Assembly (NCBI GenBank): GCA_034431895.1
Contig: DAOUCM010000155.1
Span: forward strand, 1 to 12,643
Origin: JAABUE01 sp034431895
GTDB lineage: Bacteria > Chloroflexota > Anaerolineae > Anaerolineales > Villigracilaceae
DNA: 12,643 bases
Direction of reading: 5' to 3'
In this document: positions 1-5,486 of the stretch, one piece after another
Numbering within the stretch: the first letter of the stretch is position 1
How the letters are laid out: each line of letters starts with the position of its first letter
Program-made: the position numbers and the translations under genes
Notes under the pieces: generated by a model
What the model was told of the DNA's origin: nothing
Databases searched by the model: none
What the model saw: the letters and a program-made list of their open reading frames with translations, nothing else

Positions 1-122
1 GGATTCTGGTGATGAACCAGGGCGACATCGTAGAGCAAGGCACGCACGAAGACCTGCTGGCGCGCGGCGGCTTCTACGCCGAGTTGTACAACAGCCAGTT
101 CGCCCAAGTGGAAGCGGCGTAA
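1..122 (+). CDS. ABC exporter ATP-binding subunit, C-terminal fragment
   Basis: Only the last 39 codons are present; the frame is open to the window edge and ends in TAA at 120-122. The peptide reads ILVMNQGDIVEQGTHEDLLA, then GGFYAELYNSQF. This is the standard end of the nucleotide-binding domain of type I ABC exporters (MsbA/MdlB/BmrA-like half-transporters), just after the H-loop strand. Such proteins fuse a six-helix membrane domain to the ATPase and pump lipids, drugs or peptides out of the cell. Nothing here indicates the substrate. An intrinsic terminator follows 12 bp after the stop, so this gene ends its transcription unit. Confidence 0.9.
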   Translation, partial: ILVMNQGDIVEQGTHEDLLARGGFYAELYNSQFAQVEAA

Positions 123-134
123 CGCAAACAACCA

Positions 135-166
135 TCCCGAAGATGAACGTCTTCGGGACATTTTTT
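135..166 (+). terminator. Intrinsic terminator after the ABC exporter
   Basis: A perfect 9-bp stem, TCCCGAAGA (135-143) with TCTTCGGGA (150-158), closes a 6-nt loop and is followed by CA and six T (161-166). This is a textbook Rho-independent terminator for the upstream ABC gene. It separates that gene from azlCD. Confidence 0.92.
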
Positions 167-171
167 GTGAG

Positions 172-177
172 TATAAT
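172..177 (+). promoter_or_regulatory. Candidate -10 box for azlCD
   Basis: A perfect TATAAT lies six bases after the terminator T-run and about 55 bp before the azlC start. The hexamer 17 bp upstream (GTCTTC) is a poor -35 and lies inside the terminator stem. No TGn extension is present. Position and the perfect -10 support it; the missing -35 lowers confidence. Confidence 0.45.
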
Positions 178-232
178 GGGCAGTCAACGCCTGGCTGCCT
201 TCATTGACCATCAGCCGGGGGATGAGGAAACT

Positions 233-934
233 ATGAGTCCACCTGCGAAGTCTTTTTGGACTGGCGTCCGCGCCGAAATTCCGTTGTTGATTGGGGTCGC
301 CCCTTTTGGGATGATCTATGGCGTTCTTGCGCTCGATGCCGGACTTGGACCTGTTCCTGCACAAATGATGTCTTCCATCGTTTTTGCCGGTTCTGCCCAG
401 TTCATCGCTACCCAATTGGTGCGCGATGCGGTGCCAGCCTTGATTGTGGTGCTGACGATTGGGGTGGTCAATTTGCGGCATTTGCTCTACAGCGCTTCGA
501 TCGCTCCCTATGTGAGCCGCCTGCCGCTACGCTGGAAAATCCTGCTGGCGTATCTGCTGACCGATGAGGCGTATGCGACCGCCATTTTGCATTACGAGCA
601 AGACGAAACCCCAGCGGATGGTCATTGGTTCTTTCTAGGCGCAGGCTTGGCGCTGTGGACAATCTGGCAGGCAAGCACGGCCGTGGGTATCCTTTTGGGG
701 GCTACCCTGCCCGAGGCTTGGCCGTTGGATTTTGCCCTGCCGCTGACGTTCATCGCCATTGTCATTCCGGCCCTCAAAGACCGGCCGGCCGTTGTTGCCG
801 CTGGTTTGGCGGGTGTGGTGGCGCTGCTGGCCTTTGCTTTGCCTTACAAACTGGGTCTGATGGCCGCCGGTCTGCTTGGCATTTTGGTTGGTACAGCATT
901 GGAGGGACGTAACGCCTCCAAGAGGGTATCATGA
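233..934 (+). CDS. azlC: AzlC family branched-chain amino acid exporter, large subunit
   Basis: A 233-residue hydrophobic protein with the AzlC signature: a conserved N-terminal stretch (IPLLIGVAPFGMIYG, then AGSAQFIA) and a later NLRHLLYSASIAPY segment. AzlC works with the small AzlD subunit (the E. coli YgaZ-YgaH type) to export branched-chain amino acids and analogues such as azaleucine. I place the start at the ATG at 233, which has a GAGG 5 nt upstream. The frame is open back to an ATG at 143, but that codon lies inside the upstream terminator and before the likely promoter. The stop overlaps the azlD start (ATGA at 931-934), so the two are translationally coupled. Substrate is inferred from family only. 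Confidence 0.92.
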   Translation: MSPPAKSFWTGVRAEIPLLIGVAPFGMIYGVLALDAGLGPVPAQMMSSIVFAGSAQFIATQLVRDAVPALIVVLTIGVVNLRHLLYSASIAPYVSRLPLRWKILLAYLLTDEAYATAILHYEQDETPADGHWFFLGAGLALWTIWQASTAVGILLGATLPEAWPLDFALPLTFIAIVIPALKDRPAVVAAGLAGVVALLAFALPYKLGLMAAGLLGILVGTALEGRNASKRVS

Positions 935-1245
935 ACATTTGGCTGATTCTTTTGTTGGGCGGTGCGTTGACCTTTGGGATGAGATTCTCGTTCATTTACT
1001 TGCTGGGCCGGCTCGAAGTGCCAGAAACGATGCGCCGGGCATTGCGTTTCGTGCCGCCGGCCGTCTTATCGGCCATTATCGCGCCAGAATTGGTCGTTCA
1101 GCAGGGCAAACTTTTCCTTTCCCCGTTCAATTTTCGCTTGCTGGCGGGCGGCGTGGCTATCCTGGTGGCTTGGAAGACCAGGAATACCCTGCTCACGATT
1201 GTATGCGGCATGGCTGCGTTGTTGTTGCTGGAGTTCTTTTTTTGA
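931..1245 (+). CDS. azlD: AzlD family branched-chain amino acid exporter, small subunit
   Basis: A 104-residue, almost wholly hydrophobic protein with about four predicted membrane segments and the usual AzlD length. Recognisable features are GMRFSFIYLLGR near the N-terminus and the motif RFVPPAVLSAIIAPEL, shared across AzlD/YgaH proteins. It is the obligate partner of AzlC. The gene overlaps azlC by 4 bp, the normal arrangement for this pair. The C-terminus ends in LLLLEFFF, so the T-run there is coding sequence and not a terminator. No clear terminator follows; transcription may run into the repeat-rich gap. Confidence 0.92.
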   Translation: MNIWLILLLGGALTFGMRFSFIYLLGRLEVPETMRRALRFVPPAVLSAIIAPELVVQQGKLFLSPFNFRLLAGGVAILVAWKTRNTLLTIVCGMAALLLLEFFF

Positions 1246-1282
1246 AAAGTATCTGGCTCATGGAATCGAGCATGCGCTTTCA

Positions 1283-1626
1283 ACGCGAATTACACCAATT
1301 GGGCGAATTACGCGAATTTTTTCGCGAAATTTGCTGCCGTACCCCAAGAGAATACCCGCTCATCTCCAACGTGAATTTCGTGAAGGCAATCGAGGAGAAT
1401 TCGCGCCATTTGCTTATTCGCGGCATTCGCGTTGAGGACATGTACGGTCAAGAATCGCGAAATTTGTTCTTCGCGCTATTCGCGTTCAGAATTTCCATGC
1501 CTTGCCGAGAAACGGCGCATCTTTTACACTGAGCCAGGTATCCTCTCAAAAAAGCGGGGAGACGCTTACTTTTTCGACGCAAATACCCATACGGCTACGA
1601 TGTGTTGCAAGTGAGCGAATTTCACG
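1283..1626. repeat. Degenerate GAATT / CGCGAA short-repeat tract
   Basis: Motifs such as ACGCGAATTAC, GGGCGAATTACGCGAATT, GTGAATTTCGTGAA, AGAATTCGCG, TATTCGCGGCATTCGCG, AATCGCGAAATTTG, TATTCGCGTTCAGAATTT and GCGAATTTCACGAA recur irregularly through about 340 bp. One site (1311-1326) is a perfect hairpin, CGCGAA-TTTT-TTCGCG. The composition differs sharply from the GC-rich genes on both sides. It resembles decayed intergenic repeats of the ACGAATTACGCGAATT type that I recall from several bacterial phyla. It is not a CRISPR: there is no fixed unit and no unique spacers. Confidence 0.6.
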
Positions 1627-1634
1627 AATGTTTA

Positions 1635-1740
1635 TTAACGTCAATTCGGGATAACCGTCCCGAAGGCTTTTTAGAGCAATTGTATGGGCAAAATCGAGCC
1701 TTCGGGACGGTTCAAAGGTTTATCCCGAATTCAGGTTATT
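1635..1740 (+). repeat. Structured dispersed repeat, copy 1
   Basis: A 16-bp perfect stem, AACCGTCCCGAAGGCT (1653-1668) with its complement at 1697-1712, encloses a 28-nt loop (1669-1696). An outer 10-bp stem AATTCGGGAT (1643-1652) pairs with 1722-1731, leaving a 9-nt bulge on the right arm (1713-1721). The element ends are near-inverted repeats (TTAACGTCAATTCGGG against RC of the right end). A second, inverted copy is at 10043-10165. The loop and right half-stem (1673-1703, 31 bp) are identical between copies. It could be a MITE-like non-autonomous element or a structured RNA; no ORF is inside. Confidence 0.75.
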
Positions 1741-1854
1741 AGAAAATTCGGGTCCTTTGCCTTTGCGGAATGCGTGTTAGGGCTTTTTCCCCAGCCTTTC
1801 GAGAAGGTACTTCTCAAACATTTTCTCGAAAAGAGGGAGAAGCAGGCTGTTCGT

Positions 1855-2763
1855 TCAAATGAAAGCAACGTTGATTTGGCCGAGGTCGCTTTCTTTGCTG
1901 GTGCGCATGGCTTGGATGGCGCTCTGGATAAAAGTGTCAATCTCCGCATAGGCATTGATCGTTTGCGTTGCAGCGATGCCGGCGCTAAACTTGACTTCCA
2001 GGGTAGAGCCATCTGCCATGCTGATCTGGCTGGTTTGTACGCTGTTGATGATGCGCCGGGCGATCTTTTCTGCGTCATTGCTGATGACGCCGGGCAGGAT
2101 GATGACGAACTGAGCGTCTTCCCAGCGGCCAATGCAATCGTAGGGACGACTCTTTTCGCGGATGATTTGTGAAACGATTTGCAACATATCGTTGGCGATG
2201 CCTACGCCGTGGGTATGGCTGATGGCCTGGTAGTTATCTATATGCAAGGCGATTACGCTGAGGCCCTGGGCAATGCGCCGCGCGCGTTCCAGTTCCCCTT
2301 GCGCAAATTTGTAGAACGCCTGGCGGTTGAGCAGGCCTGTCAGGGTGTCGTACATGGCTACATTGTCTATACGGCTGCGCGCCTGCAACAGGTCATCTCC
2401 TAGAGAAAGGATGCGCGCGCCAATCAATACGCGCGCTTTCAACTCATGGGGGGCAATGGGTTTGAGCAGGTAATCGTCGGCTTCGGCGCCTAAGTTGGCA
2501 ACTAAGTTGCGGCCTTTGGGCGTGAGCAACAGGATATACGCCCGTCCCAAAGCGGTTGTGCTGCGTATTTTTTGGATGAGGGACGGTACGTTTTCCGCTT
2601 GGGTTTCTGTGTCCAGGATGACGAATCGGAAAGCACCTTCTTTGAGATGCCGCCAGGCGTCATCTACGCTGTTCGCAAAGGTCATCTGATGCCCGCTGTG
2701 TTGCAATACTTGTTGAATCACGGAGCGTTCCATCAGGTCAGAGGTGAGTACGAGGATGTCCAT
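1855..2763 (-). CDS. REC-GGDEF response regulator with degenerate active site
   Basis: 302 residues. Residues 1-115 form a receiver domain: phospho-acceptor Asp51 in FVILDTE, Thr81, and Lys101 in YLLKP. Residues about 138-295 form a GGDEF domain starting YDTLTGLLNR. The catalytic signature is lost: the GGDEF position reads EDAQF (215-219), the first metal Asp is His174 (HIDNY), and the guanine-binding Asn/Asp are Ser182 and His183. The inhibitory-site motif RxxD is intact (RPYD, 206-209) at the canonical five-residue spacing. By family knowledge such proteins are not cyclases and may act as c-di-GMP sensors; here that is inference. No output domain other than this is seen. AAGGAA precedes the ATG. 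It is separated from the upstream methyltransferase by 259 bp and has a candidate promoter of its own. Confidence 0.88.
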   Translation of the reverse strand: MDILVLTSDLMERSVIQQVLQHSGHQMTFANSVDDAWRHLKEGAFRFVILDTETQAENVPSLIQKIRSTTALGRAYILLLTPKGRNLVANLGAEADDYLLKPIAPHELKARVLIGARILSLGDDLLQARSRIDNVAMYDTLTGLLNRQAFYKFAQGELERARRIAQGLSVIALHIDNYQAISHTHGVGIANDMLQIVSQIIREKSRPYDCIGRWEDAQFVIILPGVISNDAEKIARRIINSVQTSQISMADGSTLEVKFSAGIAATQTINAYAEIDTFIQSAIQAMRTSKESDLGQINVAFI

Positions 2764-2839
2764 ATATTTCCTTTATTCTCTGGTCGTATCTCTCAGGAAA
2801 TCGGAAGGTGGGGATATCCAATATCCTGCTGCCGTCTTT

Positions 2840-2972
2840 CTTTTCGAGAAGATACCTCTGTTCATAAATTATAACGGCGATTGGTATCCTCTGAGCAATT
2901 GGGTTGTGGGGTATTTTGGTCTGGTTACACTCCTCCAAAACACGCCGCTTTTCCCTGCTTTTCGAGAAGATA
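2840..2972 (+). repeat. Direct repeat CTTTTCGAGAAGATA, two copies
   Basis: The 15-mer CTTTTCGAGAAGATA occurs at 2840-2854 and again, identical, at 2958-2972. Both copies flank the candidate promoter of the REC-GGDEF gene. The reverse form TTCTCGAAAAG is at 1823-1833, and a close variant CCTTTCGAGAAGGTA at 1795-1809, on the other side of the same gene. Sites for a regulator and a small dispersed repeat are both possible. Confidence 0.5.
2868..2899 (-). promoter_or_regulatory. Candidate promoter for the REC-GGDEF gene
   Basis: On the minus strand a perfect TATAAT lies at 2873-2868, about 105 bp before the start codon. The best upstream partner is TTGCTC (2899-2894), with a long 20-bp spacer; the hexamer at 17 bp is poor. 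The gap to the upstream methyltransferase (259 bp) makes an independent promoter likely. Confidence 0.4.
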
Positions 2973-2999
2973 TGGCGATTGTTGTTTGGTAAGGAGGGC

Positions 3000-3023
3000 A
3001 AGCATAACGGTTATGCTTTTTTT
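3000..3023 (+). terminator. Hairpin with T-run reading on the plus strand
   Basis: An 8-bp stem AAGCATAA (3000-3007) with TTATGCTT (3011-3018) and a CGG loop overlaps a run of seven T (3017-3023). The T-run follows on the plus strand, but no plus-strand gene precedes it. On the minus strand it sits right after the methyltransferase stop, preceded by A's and followed by only two T's, so it would be a poor terminator in that direction. It may act weakly both ways. Confidence 0.6.
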
Positions 3024-3640
3024 CAAGGTAGGGCTTTGCCTGGTACGGCGCGCACCAGACGGGCAAAGCCGGGTCCTACCCGCAGGCAGGTTTCGATGAT
3101 GATTAGACCGGCTTCGGCAAGCAAGGCATGGGTTTCTGCCTCTGTCCAGCGGAAATGTCGTTCGGCGTTATCTGCCCAATTCAGCAAGGAGGCGCGGGCG
3201 GTGCCTTCCAATTCGCGCTCATCGGCCAGGCGGGTGGCGGCTTCCACGCTCAGATGTTCAGAGGGATTCAACAAGGCAATTTGCCCGCCGGAGCGCAGCA
3301 GGCGTTTCCATTCGAGCAGCGCTTTCAGGGGAGCATCCAGTAGAAAGAGCAAGTTGGTAGCCGTGATCAGGTGGAAGGCAGCAGACAGGAAAGGAAGGGC
3401 GCAGGCGTCGGCTTGAGCCAGAGGGGAAGCCAGGCGCACGGACAAGAGCGAGAAGTCTACGTCCACGCCATAGGCGGTGTGGCCGGCACGCGCAAAAATG
3501 AAGGGGAGCAGGCCGGGGCCGCAGCCTATGTCCAATATAACGGAAGCAGGCCGCGGGGCGCAGAAGGAGGCGAAGTCGGCCAGGGTGCGTCCCCATGGGG
3601 TTCGCGTCTGAATCTCGTAGAAGTTGGAGAAGTCGTTCAA
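3023..3640 (-). CDS. Class I SAM-dependent methyltransferase
   Basis: About 205 residues from a TTG start. Motif I, SVILDIGCGPG (DIGCGPG at about 37-43), is the glycine-rich SAM-binding loop. The acidic residue after strand 2 is in GVDVD (Asp60). Later segments (ADACALPF, then LLRSGGQIALL) fit the Methyltransf_11/25 fold, as in ubiquinone/menaquinone-type or natural-product methyltransferases. The substrate cannot be told. The frame is open upstream, but that part overlaps the deacetylase gene and is not methyltransferase-like. The TTG at 3640-3638 overlaps the deacetylase stop (TTGA), which suggests translational coupling; no Shine-Dalgarno is visible because the site encodes the Pro/Thr-rich deacetylase tail. 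Confidence 0.85.
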   Translation of the reverse strand: MNDFSNFYEIQTRTPWGRTLADFASFCAPRPASVILDIGCGPGLLPFIFARAGHTAYGVDVDFSLLSVRLASPLAQADACALPFLSAAFHLITATNLLFLLDAPLKALLEWKRLLRSGGQIALLNPSEHLSVEAATRLADERELEGTARASLLNWADNAERHFRWTEAETHALLAEAGLIIIETCLRVGPGFARLVRAVPGKALP

Positions 3641-4584
3641 GGGGAGGGGGTGAAGGAGGGAACGGGCGTGTGCGAGGCGGCGGGGGTGGCAGAGGGCAAA
3701 AAGGCCGGGTCGCCTTGCCAGGGCAGGAAGGCGGCAAATTGTTCCAGGTCGTACTGCCCTTTGACATCGCGCCGTTGTAACCAATAGAGGTTGCTCTTGC
3801 CCTGGTCGGAGGTGAAGCCCAGTCCCATCGCCGCAATATAGCCGGCAAAATGGACGTAACTGCCGACCGCGTTGTTCATCAGGCCATAAGGATAGGCAAA
3901 GGTCAAGACGGGGGCTCCGGTGGCCTCTTGCAGGTCTTGACGTGCCTGGACAATTTCCTCGCGCTGGACGGCCGGCGGCAGTTTGGTCAGTTCACGATGG
4001 GAACGGCTGTGGCTACCCACTTCCCAGCCGGCGGCGGCTAGTTCTTTGATTTGTTCGGCGCTCATGTAGCCCTCGGTGTTCATGTAGTTGCCAACGATGT
4101 AGACGACGCCGGTGAGACCGTATTTTTGCATGATGGGAAAGGCGGTGTTGTAAACGCTCAGGTCGCCATCGTCGAAGGTGATGATGATGGGACGCGGCGG
4201 CAGGGCTGCGCCTTCTTGGATGGCGCGCACCAGCAATTCGACGGGGATGACGGTGTATTCCCAGTCGTGTAGCAGTTTCATCTGGGCTTCGAACTTTTCG
4301 GGTGGGACGTAGTATTGGCTGCCGATGGGAGAAACGGCAATGCGATGGTAGAGCAGGATGGGGACGACGACCGCATCGGGCCCCTGGACAACGCGCGTGG
4401 TGGTCGGCGAGGGGGAGGCGGTGAAGGTGGGGGTGAGGCTGGGCGTTGGGGTAACGGTAGCCGTTTCGGTGGGGGGAGGAAGCGGCGTGAGGGTTTCGGT
4501 CGGGGGCGAGGCGGCAAAAGCCTGCCCGCTGCAAGCGGTCAGCAAGAGTACCAGTACAGTCGAAACGATAAGGCGGAAATTCAT
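3637..4584 (-). CDS. Polysaccharide deacetylase lipoprotein
   Basis: 315 residues. A lipoprotein signal peptide ends in LLLTAC (lipid-carrying Cys18). Residues about 25-64 are a Pro/Thr/Ser-rich linker. The carbohydrate esterase 4 (NodB) domain follows: TFDDGD at 136-141 (Asp138 base, Asp139 metal), SHSRSH at 191-196 (metal His192 and His196) and YPYG at 231-234. All catalytic motifs are present, so it is probably an active metal-dependent deacetylase of cell-envelope or extracellular N-acetylated glycans, anchored outside the membrane. The last 19 residues are again Pro/Thr/Ser-rich. There is no Shine-Dalgarno before the ATG, but the stop of a 30-codon ORF overlaps it (ATGA), which probably drives its translation. 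Confidence 0.92.
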   Translation of the reverse strand: MNFRLIVSTVLVLLLTACSGQAFAASPPTETLTPLPPPTETATVTPTPSLTPTFTASPSPTTTRVVQGPDAVVVPILLYHRIAVSPIGSQYYVPPEKFEAQMKLLHDWEYTVIPVELLVRAIQEGAALPPRPIIITFDDGDLSVYNTAFPIMQKYGLTGVVYIVGNYMNTEGYMSAEQIKELAAAGWEVGSHSRSHRELTKLPPAVQREEIVQARQDLQEATGAPVLTFAYPYGLMNNAVGSYVHFAGYIAAMGLGFTSDQGKSNLYWLQRRDVKGQYDLEQFAAFLPWQGDPAFLPSATPAASHTPVPSFTPSP

Positions 4585-4673
4585 GGCAAAATGGTCAGGG
4601 GATAATCATGAGAGGGCGCGCTCAGGGCGACCAGCGCAAGGGTTACCAGGAGAACGATTCTTTTTTGCGGCAT
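4581..4673 (-). CDS. 30-aa leader-type ORF coupled to the deacetylase
   Basis: An ORF of 30 codons begins at an ATG 4 nt after the coaX stop, and its TGA overlaps the deacetylase ATG (ATGA, 4584-4581). The peptide starts MPQKRIVLLVTLALVALSAP, a basic N-terminus and a hydrophobic core like a secretion signal or a short membrane anchor, then SHDYPLTILP. It fills the whole coaX-deacetylase gap and would explain how the deacetylase is translated without its own Shine-Dalgarno. I do not recognise the peptide. It could be a real microprotein, a coupling leader, or the remnant of a longer secreted protein. Its own ribosome site is weak (AAGG). Confidence 0.5.
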   Translation of the reverse strand: MPQKRIVLLVTLALVALSAPSHDYPLTILP

Positions 4674-4677
4674 GTCG

Positions 4678-5451
4678 TTACGGCGCCTTGCAGTTCAATT
4701 CCCAGAGGATGCGCAGGCCGTCCAGCGTGAGCCAGGGGGCGATGATTTGGATGACGTCGGTTTCGCGGGCAACCAGTTCGGCCAGGCCGCCGGTAGCGAT
4801 GACTTTCATCTCACTCCCTAATTCGGCGCGAAATCTGGCTACCATGCCTTCGACCATGCTCACGTAGCCATACAACAGACCGGATTGCATGGCATGGATG
4901 GTGTTGCGTCCGATGACGGAAGGCGGGCGCTGTAAGTCTATGCGTGGCAGTTTGGCAGCGCGGGTGAACAGGGCTTCAGCGGCCAGGTTGATGCCGGCGG
5001 TGATGGCCCCGCCTAAGTAGTCGCCCTCTTTCGTGACGGCGTTGAAGGTGGTGGCGGTGCCAAAGTCAATGACACAGGCCGGGCCGCCATACAGTTTCAG
5101 CACGGCAACGGCGTCGGCTACGCGGTCGGCGCCTACGGCTTTGGGATCTTCGTAGCGGATGCGCAGGCCGGTTTTGATGCCTGTATCAATCACCAACGGT
5201 TCATGGTCGAGGTATTCCTGGCAGGCTTGAATCACGCGCCCGGTCAGATTTGGTACAACAGAGGCCAGTACGATGCCGGTCAGGCAGTCTTGGCGGCAGC
5301 CGGCGTGTTCGAGCAGGCCCAGGAATTGCAGGCCGTATTCATCTGGCATGCGAGCGTGGTCGGTAGCCAGCCTCCAGCGCGGGCCGAGTTTTTCGCCCTG
5401 GTACAGGCCCAGGGTCAGGTTGGTGTTGCCGATGTCAATTGCGAGCAGCAT
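4678..5451 (-). CDS. coaX: Type III pantothenate kinase
   Basis: 257 residues, the usual CoaX length. It phosphorylates pantothenate with ATP to 4'-phosphopantothenate, the first step of coenzyme A synthesis, in the cytoplasm. The ASKHA-fold motifs are all present: DIGNTN at 6-11 (phosphate loop), GADR at 107-110 with the catalytic Asp109, DFGTATT at 129-135, GGAITAGI at 147-154, and ATGG at 219-222. The C-terminal PWLTLDGLRIL is typical. The ATG at 5451 has a weak GGAT 5-8 nt upstream. The helicase ends 35 bp before it, so the genes are probably co-transcribed. Confidence 0.96.
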   Translation of the reverse strand: MLLAIDIGNTNLTLGLYQGEKLGPRWRLATDHARMPDEYGLQFLGLLEHAGCRQDCLTGIVLASVVPNLTGRVIQACQEYLDHEPLVIDTGIKTGLRIRYEDPKAVGADRVADAVAVLKLYGGPACVIDFGTATTFNAVTKEGDYLGGAITAGINLAAEALFTRAAKLPRIDLQRPPSVIGRNTIHAMQSGLLYGYVSMVEGMVARFRAELGSEMKVIATGGLAELVARETDVIQIIAPWLTLDGLRILWELNCKAP

Positions 5452-5486
5452 GGCTTATCCATGAGGAGGGTGAAGGATGAAAGCGG

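Larger units (their letters stand above)
1246..1854. other. 609-bp gap without a convincing gene
   Basis: This space lies between two convergent genes, azlD (+) and the REC-GGDEF gene (-). It contains a degenerate GAATT/CGCGAA repeat tract (1283-1626), a structured dispersed repeat (1635-1740) and a run of TTCTCGAA-type inverted repeats (1795-1833). Open frames crossing it have no recognisable product, and I call no gene. Confidence 0.7.

Noticed and set aside
135..158. Terminator stem as a third copy of the structured repeat, since both contain TCCCGAAG and CTTCGGGA
   Set aside because: The similarity stops after eight bases; loop and flanks differ.
143..232. In-frame upstream ATG that would add 30 residues to AzlC
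   Set aside because: It lies in the terminator stem-loop and before the likely promoter, and the added residues are not AzlC-like; the ATG at 233 has a Shine-Dalgarno.
1283..1626. CRISPR array
   Set aside because: The units are short and irregular, with no constant-length spacers and no cas genes.
1684..2172. 162-codon plus-strand frame over the end of the REC-GGDEF gene
   Set aside because: It is antisense to a well-supported gene, starts in the structured repeat and has no recognisable protein features.
2744..2992. 82-codon plus-strand frame before the orphan terminator
   Set aside because: Overlaps the start of the REC-GGDEF gene in antisense, lacks a ribosome site and has no family resemblance.
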